Shown here: one piece after another, positions 35,056-47,090 of the stretch | Layout: every line of letters begins with the position of its first letter | How positions within the stretch are numbered: the stretch's first letter is position 1 | From: Berberis thunbergii | Lineage: Eukaryota > Streptophyta > Magnoliopsida > Ranunculales > Berberidaceae | Direction of reading: 5' to 3' | Assembly: GCA_003290165.1 (NCBI GenBank) | Contig: QNQO01000817.1 | Span: 1-64,000 of the forward strand | Length of the DNA stretch: 64,000 nt | Position numbers and translations under genes: made by a program | Notes under the pieces: generated by a model | Databases searched by the model: none | The model's input: only the letters and a program-made list of their open reading frames with translations | Told to the model about the DNA's origin: nothing

Positions 35056-37561
35056 TTAAACACGTTGAGAAGATTTGCCCTTCTTAGTCTTCCGACGTTT
35101 GCCCGGGAGGGCCGCCGGTTGGACCGTATGCTGTTGGTCCTTATCCGAGAGAGCCCCCAATGTTAAATCTGTAATAGCTTGTGGTTCCAGTCCCAGCTCT
35201 GAATCCGACACCGCCTCGTCACTATCTTCTGTTGGGCGAACCATGTTACTAGTGGAATTTGAATGGCTCTTGCTTTGCAAAACACGATTCTCCTCAACCA
35301 GCTGGACGACCACTTCATACAAACTCCCATCCACATCATTCCTAGCCACCGTAGGCATAGATACATTACCCGTTGCCATGGAAAGAGCACGCTTGGCCAT
35401 AATGTCTGTCAACTGTGCCATCACTGTCGGCTTCGCTATGTCCTTCCCAAACTCCAGAGCTCCCACGTCCCCTGGAACGTTAAGAGATTGTGGCCTAGGA
35501 CTGATCGATGCATGCGGAAGGGGGCTGACAGGCCGTATGCATGCTGAGGACTGAAAAGGCGAGTTGGACTGCACACCGTCCTTGTTCAGGCTGGACGAAA
35601 CTGGGTCATGGTCAGTCTGAATCCGAGGAGAATCGAGTTGCGCGGCCTGACTGAGACCTGATCCTGGAACAGAGCAGGAACTGTTCTGAAGGTAGAGCAA
35701 GTGCTGGTCGGGAGCAGAGCAGGTGTTGTTCGGGGGCAAAGTAGGTGATGTTCGGGAGCAGAGCAGGTGCTATTCGGGAGCGTAGAACTGGTGAGCGCAG
35801 GTGCTGGTGCGCTGGGGAGCGCAGGTGCTGTTCGGGGGCAAAGCAGGTGCTGTTCGGGAGCAAAGCAGGTGCTGTTCGGGGGCAAAGCAGGTGTTGTTCG
35901 AGAGCAGAGCAAGTGCTGTTCGGGAGCAGAGCACGTGTTGTTCGGGGGCAAAGCAGGTGCTGTTCGGGAGCAGAACAAGTGTTGTTCGGGGGCGCAGAGC
36001 TGGTGAGCGCAGGGCATGAAACAGGAGCACGACCTGGACCAATGTTTGGACTGGATTCCGTCACTGGAGCTTTGCATAAATTTGTGTTCGTCGCATTATT
36101 AAGACTTAAACTGGTGATGATTGCGGGGGTAGGACCAGCATGGTATGGACTGGAAGTGTTCGCTGGGTTGATCGCATCGCAAGGACTGCTTGCAATGCCT
36201 GGGCTGCTTGCAACTTGAACGAGGTCGTGAGCTAGCTGAGAATCAAATCGTGGTACTTCTGGGTTCCCCAACTGCTTGAATGTAGTGTCATCATGCGTAT
36301 TTTCCGCAACGAGATCAGTGGATATGACATCGACGTGACCACCCTTGGCCCCGGATTGTGAGTCTACCGAGGACTGATGTGGCTGAGCGGGAAGTCCAAT
36401 AATATTAGCAATCTCCGAGATAGTGTACCCCGCCTCTAGTAGGCATTCTTCTGTAGTTTCTGTAACCTTTTCACCACTAGCATGAACCAATGGTTCACTC
36501 TCATCCCCTGCAATGTTATCATTAAGCGAAGCAAATTTATTTGACAACTCCATTTTAACCGGAACCATGGCCGCCGGCCTTGTCTCCCCACTATCCTCAA
36601 CCAATTCTTCCCCCTACTGTTCTTAGCGCAGCTCGGGCCGACCGTTGGTCGAGCAATTTTATCCTGTTTGAGAATGGGTACATATTGTTGTTTAAAAGTT
36701 TTGTTCTCAACTGGCGGCCTTACCATCTTCTCTACTTTACCGGAGTCGGGAGCTCCCCCGTTGGCCTTGAGACCCAATTTTTTCCCTGCAAAAAGCCTCT
36801 TGATGTCCTATCAAAGAACAAAAATCGCAATATTTGAAACCTGGATATTCGATTTTCTGCTAGAAACCCCTGTTATTGGCCATGTCAATCCAAACTCTAT
36901 TTGGTAATGGTTCCGCTAGAGACATCTCCACACAAACACGGGCAAAACCCGGCCGAGTGAGGCAACGGGTATGGTCATCCATCCGCAAATAACCACCAAA
37001 AGAATTGACAATAGCCTTTAAAATAGGGGGATGAAATAAATGTAAAGGAAGGTTAGGTAACTCTACCCATAGGGGTACCGAAATTGGGTCCTCCTTCAAA
37101 CTGAAACCATCATGCCAACGAAAAGCTTTAAAACGAACTCCTCGAATCAGAAATGAGTCCCGCGACAGAACTTTTTTGGCTTCTACCTCCGATTGGAGTC
37201 GAACTAGCACATGTCTTTGATTCAACAAACCCAATGAGAAATCTCCCAAAATTCCCCAAGTTCTGTGGATTGAATCGCGAATATCTGTCAAAGTCGGGCG
37301 ATAGCTAGAGAATTTGAGGACAATGACATGTTTTTCCATGAAAGCTTCCCCACGGACCTCATCGGATGCCGTGATTCCAATAGCTGGATCCCCCTCCTTA
37401 CGGAATCGTGTTCCTTCGACCTGAGTTTCGACAATGTCATCCACCAAAATCTTGCCCAAAATCTGGGCAAAAGAAGGTTTTGAATTACCAGCCGTGGTTC
37501 CCCCATGACCCGGACCAGTGGGTGTGGGACTGGCGACTTGCGTGATCATCTCATCCAGCAA
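35056..37561 (-). pseudogene. LINE ORF1 (DUF4283, zinc knuckle), broken
   Basis: From 37561 the frame encodes a DUF4283 nucleic-acid-binding domain (HVIVLKFSSYRPTLTDIRDS.., RHVLVRLQSE, GVRFKAFRWHDGFS, VWVELPNLPLHLF-like) and ends at a TAG (36860-36862) in GF*QKIEYP, where the family has Trp. A CCHC-type knuckle CDFCSLIGHQEAFC follows in the same frame, then a frameshift in an A run and another near 36600. The C-terminal part contains the 22-bp minisatellite and ends KTKKGKSSQRV at 35056. The protein would package LINE RNA; this copy is dead. Confidence 0.88.
35690..36012. repeat. 22-bp minisatellite inside LINE ORF1
   Basis: About a dozen copies of a unit like GTGCTGTTCGGGAGCAAAGC (22 bp in full), with two interruptions carrying GAGCGCAG. 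Because 22 is not a multiple of 3, three units equal 22 codons, and the minus strand stays open in all three frames with related peptides such as APEQHLLCPRTAPALLPN. The plus strand is also largely open. Confidence 0.92.
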
Positions 37562-37918
37562 ATTGTGGTATCAAAACCAAAGAAAAACAGGGGCTGGAAC
37601 GAAACAGTCAATAGCGTAACAGGTGCCAGATCGGAACGGCGGCGTGAAGCAACCCCAGGGTCGTAACAGGCCGTAATCCGTAACAGACCGGAACGGCACG
37701 AAACAACCACAGTTCAAACAGTTGCACAGGTTGATTTCGGCATGAGAGCAATGGCCCAAAGCACCGATCCGATAACCAGAATCGTTTCACTACCTAAACC
37801 AACCGAAAGGTCGAGCCGTGTCGGAGGGAAACCCAAGCGACAAGAAACCGGCAAGGAGTCGAAACGGCAGCGGCTAGGGTTTGCCCAAACCGAAACAGAA
37901 ATCAAGGAGCCAGATTCC
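37562..37918 (-). promoter_or_regulatory. LINE 5' UTR
   Basis: GC-richer sequence between the 5' target duplication and the ORF1 start. Full-length LINEs carry an internal promoter here; no specific motif was recognised. Confidence 0.55.
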
Positions 37919-38654
37919 AAAATTAGGATCACTTCATCAGGACCAATATGATAGTTTAGTTCAATGGAAATTTTTCATTTTCAATTTTGGGTTTTGAAGT
38001 TTTGGTTCAATTGGGGAATATCGCACTCCTCTAAAGATATTTAGACTAATAATAATAACTGAATTTTAGTCAAATTTTTAAAAAAATATTATTTGTTGTT
38101 ATTAATTTAAAAAAATTACTGAACATCATTGTTCACTTTGCCCCCCTGTTGAAAATCATGGCTCCACCACTGCAAGTAGGGCCAAGTCCCCCCCTCCCCC
38201 AATACATATATTTTCTTCTTTACAAAACCCTTTTCATCAAACTCCCAAATCTCAGCAAAAACAATTCAAAAGTTAAAATCCCTCAAATCTCTCCAATAAT
38301 CTGTCATAATTCATAACTTATCACTTCTCCGGGAAAGGAGCTTCAGAAGTACAATGAGATTCATTGTGTTCCTCTTCACATGATGAGAAATCTTCTCTAC
38401 TATTCCCTCATTGCTCAAACATAGAAATCTCGTGTTCTCGGTAAACCCCCAAATTTCACTCTTTTGGCGTCAGCGATCGGAGTATTGTTGGCGGTCATTC
38501 GATTCCTCTTCTGCTTTGTGTCCAACATGCCAACGGGCTTCGCATTGAATGTAGTTCAAACTTTTTAAGTTATGTTTAAATTTGTATTTTTTCCCCTTTG
38601 TTGTTTCATTAATGATTTAATTGCTTAAATTTGCGTTGAGGAAGATATCGGTAG

Positions 38655-38981
38655 TAGGGCTGAAAATCAAACTATCGGTTCGGTTTTTCACCTAAACCGT
38701 GAACCGAACCAACTTAGGTTGGTTTTAAAATTTTCAAAATGAAACCGAACCGATTCTAATTTATGCAAACCGTAACTGAACCGAACCAAAACCGAAATCA
38801 AATCGAACTGAACCAAATATTTTAAACATATTATATTATTTATATATAAAATATATATTATTTATTATTTATATTTGGTCCGTTAAAATCACACCGACCA
38901 CTTCGGTTTTGAATTTTTTAAAACCGATCCAAACCGAACCAATCGGTTCGGTCGTTTTAATCAATTTTTTGTTCAGCTCTA
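38655..38981. mobile_element. hAT-like MITE, array copy 3
   Basis: TAGGGCTG start preceded by ATCGGTAG and followed by ATCAGTAG. The body is shorter than copy 2, having lost the AACCAACTAAAATCG segment. Confidence 0.85.
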
Positions 38982-40181
38982 ATCAGTAGGTTTCACGAAG
39001 AATTATAACTTAAATTAGGATCACTTCATCAGAACCAATATGATAGTTTAGTTCAATGAAATTTTTTCGTTTTCAATTTTGGGTTTTGAAGTTTTGGTTC
39101 AATTCGGGAGTACCGCACTCCTGTAAAGACATTTAGACTAATAATAATAACTAAATTTTAGTCAAATTCTTAAAAGAAAAATTGTTGTTATTAATTTTTT
39201 TTTTTTTTACTAAACATCATTGTTCACTGTGTGTGAATTGCCTGACAAAAGATCCCATTGGAGTTTGCTAATTTGATTATGGCTAGGGGATCATAGCTAT
39301 GCAAAAGGATTTACTTCACAAGGTATATTTTTTAGTTATTTTTAAATTTGTGTTTTCCCCTTTGTTGTTTCATTAATGATTTAATTAGTTAAATTTGCAT
39401 CGAGGAGGATATCGATAGGTTTGACGAATAATTATAACTAAAATTAGGATCACTTCATCAGGACCAATATGATAGTTTAGTTCAATGGAAAATTTTTCAT
39501 TTTCAATTTTGGGTTTTGAAGTTTTGGTTCAATTGGGGAATACCGCACTCCTGTAAAGATATTTAGACTAATAATAATAACTGAATTTTAGTCAAATTCT
39601 TTTAAAAAATATTATTTGTTGTTATTAATTTAAAAAAAATTACTTAACATAATTGTTAACTTTGCCCCCTGTTGAAAATCATGGCTTCACCACTGCATGT
39701 AGGGCCAAGTCCCCCCCTCCCCCAATATAGATATTTTCTTCTTTACAAAACCATTTTCATCAAATTTCCAAATCTCAGCAAACCCCTCAACAATTCAACA
39801 GTTAAAATCCCTCAAATCTCTCCAATAATCTGTCATAATTCATAACTAATCACTTATCTGGGAAAGGAGCTTCAGAAGTACAGTGAGATTCATTGTGTTC
39901 ATCTTCACAAGATGAGAAATCTTCTCTACTATTCCCTCATCGCTCAGACATAGAAATCTCGTGTTCTCGGTAAACCCCAAATTTCACTTTTTTGGCGTCA
40001 GCGATCGGAGTATTGTTGGCGGTCATTCGATTCCTCTTGTGCTTTGTGTCCAACATCCCAACGGGCTTAGCATTGAATGTAGTTCCAACTTTTTTAGTTA
40101 TTTTTAAATTTGTATTTTTCCCCTTTGTTGTTTCATTAATGATTTAATTGCTTAAATTTGCGTTGAGGAAGATATTGGTAG

Positions 40182-40523
40182 TAGGGCTGAAAACCGAACT
40201 ATCGGTTCGGTTTTTAACCTAAACCATGAACCGAACCAACTTAGGTCGGTTTTAAAATTTTCAAACCGAAACCGAACCGATTCTAATTTATGCAAACAGT
40301 AACCGAACCGAACCAACTAAAATCGAACCAAAACCGAAATCAAATCGAACCGAACCAAATATTTTAAACATATTATATTATTTATATATAAAATATATAT
40401 TATTTATTATATATATTTGGTCGGTTAAAATCACACCGACCACTTCAGTTTTGAATTTTGTAAAACCGATCCGAACCGAACCAATCGGTTCGGTCGGTTT
40501 AATCAATTTTGTGTTCAGCTCTA
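40182..40523. mobile_element. hAT-like MITE, array copy 4
   Basis: Flanks are ATTGGTAG and ATCAATAG, each one substitution from the consensus target. Confidence 0.85.
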
Positions 40524-41090
40524 ATCAATAGGTTTCACGAAGAATTATAACTTAAATTAGGATCTCTTCATCAGGACCAATATGATAGTTTAGTTCAATG
40601 AAATTTTTTCGTTTTCAATTTTGGGTTTTGAAGTTTTGGTTCAATTAGGGAGTACCACACTCCTGTAAAGACATTTAGACTAATAATAATAACAACTAAA
40701 TTTTAGTCAAATTCTTAAAAGAAAAATTGTTGTTTTTAATTTTATTTTATTTTTTTACTAAACATCATTGTTCACTGTGTGTGAATTGCCTGACAAAAGC
40801 TCCCATTGGAGTTTGCTAATTTGATTATGGCTAGGGGATCATAGCTATGCAAAAGGACTTACTTCACAAGGTATATTTTTTAGTCATTTTTAAATTTGTG
40901 TTTTTCCCATTTGTTGTTTCATTAATGATTTAATTTGTTAAATTTGCATCGAGGAGGATATCGTTAGGTTTGACGAAGAATTATAACTAAAATTAGGATC
41001 ACTTCATCAGGACCAATATGATAGTTTAGTTCAATGGAAATTTTTCATTTTCAATTTTGGGTTTTGAAGCTTTGGTTCAATAGGGGAATA

Positions 41091-41311
41091 CCAACTAAAA
41101 TCGAACCAAAACCAAAATCAAATCGAACCGAACCGAATATTTTAAACATATTATATTATTTATATATAAATATATATTATTTATTATATATATTTGGTCG
41201 GTTAAAATCACATAAAAACCAAACCGACCACTTCGATTTTGAATTTTTTAAAACCGATCCGTACCGAACCATTCTGTTCGGTCGATTTAATCAATTTTTT
41301 GTTCAGCTCTA
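41091..41311. mobile_element. hAT-like MITE, array copy 5 (left half deleted)
   Basis: The sequence jumps from the 200-bp block (GGGGAATACC) straight into the middle of the MITE (AACTAAAATCGAACC). Roughly 730 bp of unit is missing and the MITE lacks its left end. Confidence 0.85.
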
Positions 41312-42525
41312 ATCAGTTGGTTTCACGAAGAATTTTAACTTAAATTCGGTTCACTTCGTCAGGACCATTATGATAGTTTAGTTCAATGAAATTTTTTCGT
41401 TTTCAATTTTGGGTTTTGAAGTTTTGGTTCAATTAGGGAGTACCGCACTCCTGTAAAGACATTTAGACTAATAATAATAACTAAAAGAAAAATTCTTAGG
41501 ACATTTAGTCAAATTCTTAAAAGAAAAATTGTTGTTATTAATTAAAATGTTTTTTTTATTAAACATCATTGCTCACTGTGTGTGAATTGCCTGACAAAAG
41601 ATCCCATTGGAGTTTGCTAATTTGATTATGACTAGGGGATCATAACTATGCAAAAGGACTTACTTCACAAGGTATATTTTTTAGTTATTTTTAAATTTGT
41701 GTTTTTCCCCTTTGTTGTTTCATTAATGATTTAATTGGTTAAATTTGCATCGAGGAGGATATCGATTGGTTTGACAAAATATTATAACTAAAATTAGGAT
41801 CACTTCATCAGGACCAATATGATAGTTTAGTTCAATGGAAATTTTTCATTTTCAATTTCGGGTTTTGAAGCTTTGGTTCAATTGGGGAATACCGCACTCC
41901 TGTAAAGATATTTAGACTAATAATAATAACTGAATTTTAGTCAAATTCTTTAAAAAAATATTATTTGTTGTTATTAATTTAAAAAAATTACTGAACATCA
42001 TTGTTCACTTTGCCCCTCTGTTGAAAATCATGGCTCCGCCACTGCATGTAGGGCCAAGTCCCCCCCTCCCCCAATATAGATATTTTCTTCTTTACAAAAC
42101 CCTTTTCCTCAAACTCCCAAATCTCAGCAAAAACAATTCAACAGTTAAAATCCCTCAAATCTCTCCAATAATCTGTCATAATTCATAACTTATCACTTAT
42201 CCGGGAAAGGAGCTTCAGAAGTACAATGAGATTCATTATGTTCGTCCTCACAAGATGAGAAATCTTCTCTACTATTCCCTCATCGCTCAGACATAGAAAT
42301 CTCATGTTCTCGGTAAACCTCCAAATTTCACTTTTTTGGCGTCAGCGATCGGAGTATTGTTGGCGGTCATTCAATTCCGCTTCTGCTTTGTGTCAAACAT
42401 CCCATCGGGCTTCGCATTGAATGTAGTTCCAACTTTTTAAGTTATGTTTAAATTTGTATTTTTCCCCTTTGTTGTTTCATTAATGATTTAATTGCTTAAA
42501 TTTGCGTTGAGGAAGATATCGGTAG

Positions 42526-42866
42526 TAGGGCTGAAAATCGAACTGTCGATTCGGTTTTTCACCTAAACCGTGAACCATACCAACATAGGTTGGTTTTAAA
42601 ATTTTCAAAATGAAACCGAACCGATTCTAATTTATGCAAACCGTAACTGAACCGAACCAACTAAAATCGAACCAAAACCGAAATCAAATCGAACCGAACC
42701 AAATATTTTAAACATATTATATTATTTATATATAAAATATATATTATTTATTATTTATATTTGGTCGGTTAAAATCACACCGACCACTTCGGTTTTGAAC
42801 TATTTAAAACCGATCCGAACCGAACCAATCGGTTCGGTCGGTTTAATCAATTTTTGTTCAGCTCTA
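42526..42866. mobile_element. hAT-like MITE, array copy 6
   Basis: Left flank ATCGGTAG; right flank ATCAGTCG, two changes from the consensus. Confidence 0.85.
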
Positions 42867-44063
42867 ATCAGTCGATTTCACGAAGAATTATAACTTAAAT
42901 TAGGATCACTTCATCAGGACCAATATGATAGTTTAGTTCAATGAAATTTTTTCGTTTTCAATTTTGGGCTTTGAAGTTTTGGTTCAATTAGGGAGTACCG
43001 CACCCCTGTAAAGACATTTAGACTAATAATAATAACTAAATTTTAGTCAAATTCTTAAAAGAAAAATTGTTGTTATTAATTTTTTTTTTTTTACTAACAT
43101 CATTGTTCACTGTATGTGGATTGCCTGACAAAAGATCCCATTGGAGTTTGCTAATTTGATTATGGCTAGGGGATCATAGCTATGCAAAAGGACTTACTTC
43201 ACAAGGTATATATTTTAGTTATTTTTAAATTTGTGTTTTCCCCTTTGTTGTTTCATTAATGATTTAATTACTTAAATTTGCATCGAGGAGGATATCGATA
43301 GGTTTGACGAATAATTATAACTAAAATTAGGATCACTTCATCAGGACCAATATGATTGTTTAGTTCAATGGAAATTTTTCATTTTCAATTTTGGGTTTTG
43401 AAGTTTTGGTTAAATTGGGGAATACCGCACTCCTGTAAAGATATTTAGACTAATAATAATAACTGAATTTTATTCAAATTCTTTTAAAAAATATTATTTG
43501 TTGTTATTAATTTAAAAAAATTACTGAACATCATTGTTCACTTTACCCCCTTGTTGAAAATCATGGCTCCGCCACCGCATGTAGGGCCAAGTCCCCCCTC
43601 CCCAAATATAGATATTTTCTTCTTTACAAAACCCTTTTCATCAAACTCCCATATCTCAGCAAACCCCTCAACAATTCGACAGTTAAAATCCCTCAAATCT
43701 CTCTAATAATCTGTCATAATTCATAACTAATCACTTATCCGGGAAAGGAGCTTCAGAAGTACAGTGAGATTCATTGTGTTCATCTTCACAAGATGAGAAA
43801 TCTTCTCTACTATTCCCTCGTCGCTCAGACATAGAAATCTCGTGTTCTCGGTAAACCCCCAAATTTCACTTTTTTGGCGTCAGCGATCGGAGTATTGTTG
43901 GCGGTCATTCGATTCCTCTTCTGCTTTGTGTCCAACATCCCAACGGGCTTCGCATTGAATGTAGTTCCAATTTTTTTAGTTATGTTTAAATTTGTATTTT
44001 TCCTCTTTGTTGTTTCATTAATGATTTAATTGCTTAAATTTGCGTTGAGGAAGATATCGGTAG

Positions 44064-44416
44064 TAGGGCTGAAAACCGAACTGTCGGTTCGGTTTTTCAC
44101 CTAAACCGTGAACTGAACCAACTTAGGTCGGTTTTAAAATTTTCAAACCGAAACCGAACCGATTCTAATTTATGCAAACAGTAACCGAACCAAACCAACT
44201 AAAATCTAACCAAAACCGAAATCAAATCGAACCGAACCAAATATTTTAAACATATTATAATATTTATATATAAAATATATATTATTTATTATATATATTC
44301 GGTCGGTTAAAATCACATAAAAACCAAACCGACCACTTCGGTTTTGAATTTTTTAAAACCGATCCGAACCGAACCATTCGGTTCGGTCGATTTAATCAAT
44401 TTTTTGTTCAGCTCTA
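44064..44416. mobile_element. hAT-like MITE, array copy 7
   Basis: Flanks ATCGGTAG and ATCAGTAG. This copy keeps an extra CATAAAAACCAAACC segment also present in copies 1 and 5, useful for ordering duplications. Confidence 0.85.
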
Positions 44417-45611
44417 ATCAGTAGGTTTCACGAAGAATTGTAACTTAAATTCGGTTCACTTCGTCAGAACCATTATGATAGTTTAGTTCAATGAAATCTT
44501 TTCGTTTTCAATTTTGGGTTTTGAAGTTTTGGTTCAATTAGGGAGTACCGCACTCCTGTAAAGACATTTAGACTAATAATAATAACTAAATTTTAGTCAA
44601 ATTCTTAAAAGAAAAATTGTTGTTATTAATTAAATTTTTTTTTTACTAAACATCATTGCTCACTGTGTGTGAATTGCCTGACAAAAGATCCCATTGGAGT
44701 TTGCTAATTTGATTATGGCTAGGGGATCATAGCTATGCAAAAGGACTTACTTCACAATGTATATTTTTTAGTTATTTTTAAATTTGTGTTTTTCCCCTTT
44801 GTTGTTTCATTAATGATTTAATTGGTTAAATTTGCATCGAGGAGGATATCGATAGGTTTGACGAAAAATTATAACTAAAATTAGGATGACTTCATCAGGA
44901 CCAATATGATAGTTTAGTTCAATGGAAATTTTTCATTTTCAATTTCGGGTTTTGAAGTTTTGGTTCAATTGGGGAATACCGCACTCCTGTAAAGATATTT
45001 AGACTAATAATAATAACTGAATTTTAGTCAAATTCTTTAAAAAATTATTATTTGTTGTTATTACTTTAAAAAAATTACTGAACATCATTGTTCACTTTGC
45101 CCCTCTGTTGAAAATCACGGCTCCGCCACTGCATGTAGGGCCAAGTTCCCCCCTCCCCCAATATAGATATTTTCTTCTTTACAAAACCCTTTTCATCAAA
45201 CTCCCAAATCTTAGCAAAAACAATTCAACAGTTAAAATCCCTCAAATCTCTCCAATAATCTGTCATAATTCATAACTTATCACTTATCCAGGAAAGGAGC
45301 TTCAGAAGTACAGTGAGATTCATTGTGTTCGTCTTCACGAGATGAGAAATCTTCTCTACTATTCCCTCATTGCTCAGACATAGAAATCTCGTGTTCTCGG
45401 GAAACCCCCAAATTTCACTTTTTGGCATCAGCGATCGGAGTATTGTTGGCGGTCATTCGATTCCTCTTCTGCTTTGTGTCCAACATCCCAACGGGCTTCG
45501 CATTGAATGTAGTTCCAACTTTTTTAGTTATTTTTAAATTTGTATTTTTCCCCTTTGTTGTTTCATTAATTATTTAATTGCTTAAATTTGCGTTGAGGAA
45601 GATATCGGTAG

Positions 45612-45952
45612 TAGGCCTGAAAACCGAACTGTCGATTCGATTTTTCACCTAAACCGTGAACCGAACCAACTTTGGTTGATTTTAAAATTTTCAAACCGAA
45701 ACCGAACTGATTCTAATTTATGCAAACCGTAACCGAACCGAACCAACTAAAATCGAACCAAAACCGAAATCAAATCGAACCAAACCAAATATTTTAAACA
45801 TATTATATTATTTATATATAAATATATATTATTTATTATTTATATTTGGTCGGTTAAAGTCACACCGACCACTTCGGTTTTGAATTTTTTAAAACCGATC
45901 CGAACCGAACCAATCGGTTCGGTCGGTTTAATCAATTTTTTGTTCAGCTCTA
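45612..45952. mobile_element. hAT-like MITE, array copy 8
   Basis: The start is TAGGCCTG (one change) after ATCGGTAG; the right flank is ATCAGTAG. Confidence 0.85.
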
Positions 45953-46203
45953 ATCAGTAGGTTTCACGAAGAATTATAACTTAAATTAGGATCACTTCAT
46001 CAGGACCAATATGATAGTTTAGTTCAATGAAATTTTTTCGTTTTCAATTTTGGGTTTTGAAGTTTTGGTTCAATTAGGGAGTACCGCACTCCTGTAAAGA
46101 CATTTAGACTAATAATAATAACTAAATTTTAGTCAAATTCTTAAAAGAAAAATTGTTGTTATTAATTTATTTTTATTTTTTTACTAAACATCATTGTTCA
46201 CTT

Positions 46204-46205
<2 letters not shown>

Positions 46206-46235
<30 letters not shown>
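46206..46235. repeat. Poly-C tract, 30 bp
   Basis: Other units have only five to six C at this position (CTTTGCCCCCCTGTTG). The run sits at the junction with the diverged terminal unit. Confidence 0.95.
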
Positions 46236-46236
<1 letters not shown>

Positions 46237-46711
46237 CTGAAAATCATGGCTCCGCCATTGCATGTAGGGGCAAGTCCCCCACTGACTCATTTAAAAAAAA
46301 TTTATATGTTGCCCATTATTTTTTTTTGAAAAAATAAAAATAAAAAAATTTGTGCCTATTCTCTTCTTTACAAAACCATTCTCATCAAACTCCCAAATCT
46401 CAGCAAACCCCTCAACAATTCAAATCCCCCAAATTTCTCCAATAATCTGTCATAATTCATAACTTATCTCTTCACCGGGAAATGAGCTTTAGAAGTACAA
46501 TGAGATTAATTGTGTTCGTCTTCACAAGATGAGAAATCTTTTCTACTATTCCCTAGCTCAGACATAGAAATCTCGTGTTCTTGGTAAACCCCCAAACTTC
46601 ACTTTTTTGGCATCAACGATCGGAGTATTGTTGGCGGTCATTTGATTCCTCTTCTGCTTCGTGTCCACCATCCCAACGAGCTTCGCATTGAACGTAGTTC
46701 CAACTTCAAGG

Positions 46712-47090
46712 AAAACACTAATCTGCCATCTCCAACAAAAAATAAGGATGACCATAATTTATCTCATCCAATCTAAAAAAAATTCATGTAGAGGTTGACC
46801 TATCAAATTTTCTAATAGATCTTTGCTTAATACTTCGTATTTTCGATTACCATCCGAATGATCAAGAGGTTGTGTTGGAAGAGTTTATTTGCAAAAGGGT
46901 CCTTGTCAGCCGATGAACTACACATTTTCACAGAAAAAAATAAAAATAAAGGAGGTGCACTACGACGTTTTAATGTAGTTTGATTCACTAAGTATAAGAG
47001 TTGGCTAGAGTATAGTATAGAAAATGATGTCGCTTTTTATTTTCATTGCTATCTTTTTAGAAGTGTCGAGAAGAAGCAAATGGATGGTGA
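46712..47090. other. Intergenic DNA right of the array
   Basis: No gene or repeat recognised. Confidence 0.45.

Larger units (their letters stand above)
21217..37918 (-). mobile_element. Full-length L1-type LINE on the minus strand, interrupted by a CACTA element
   Basis: The minus-strand order is 5' UTR (from 37918), ORF1 with DUF4283 and zinc knuckle, ORF2 with endonuclease, reverse transcriptase, zinc-binding and RNase H domains, a 3' UTR and an oligo-A tail (T run 21217-21233). A 16-bp target duplication flanks it. Removing the 8.9-kb CACTA and its 3-bp duplication leaves about 7.8 kb, a normal full length for plant L1. Several in-frame stops and frameshifts show it is no longer active. 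Confidence 0.95.
37919..46711. repeat. Right part of the 1.54-kb tandem array
   Basis: This continues the unit cut by the LINE, starting with the second copy of the target site. Landmarks occur at about 39233, 40781, 41581, 43113 and 44669. Spacings are about 1.55, 0.80, 1.53 and 1.56 kb; the short one is an internal deletion at about 41091. The last unit runs through a poly-C tract at 46206 into a more diverged terminal partial unit ending near 46711 (AACGTAGTTCCAACTTCAAG). A block just downstream of the hAT-like terminus looks gene-derived, but I cannot name the gene. Confidence 0.92.

Noticed and set aside
35745..36019. CRISPR-like regularly spaced repeat
   Set aside because: Plant nuclear context; direct tandem minisatellite without unique spacers.
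35075..36218. Plus-strand frames opposite LINE ORF1 (LFGSKAGAVRGQSRCC)
   Set aside because: Mirror translation of the 22-bp minisatellite and ORF1; the minus strand has the DUF4283 and zinc-knuckle evidence.
37742..37951. Plus-strand frame at the LINE 5' end
   Set aside because: It crosses the LINE/array junction and has no domain.
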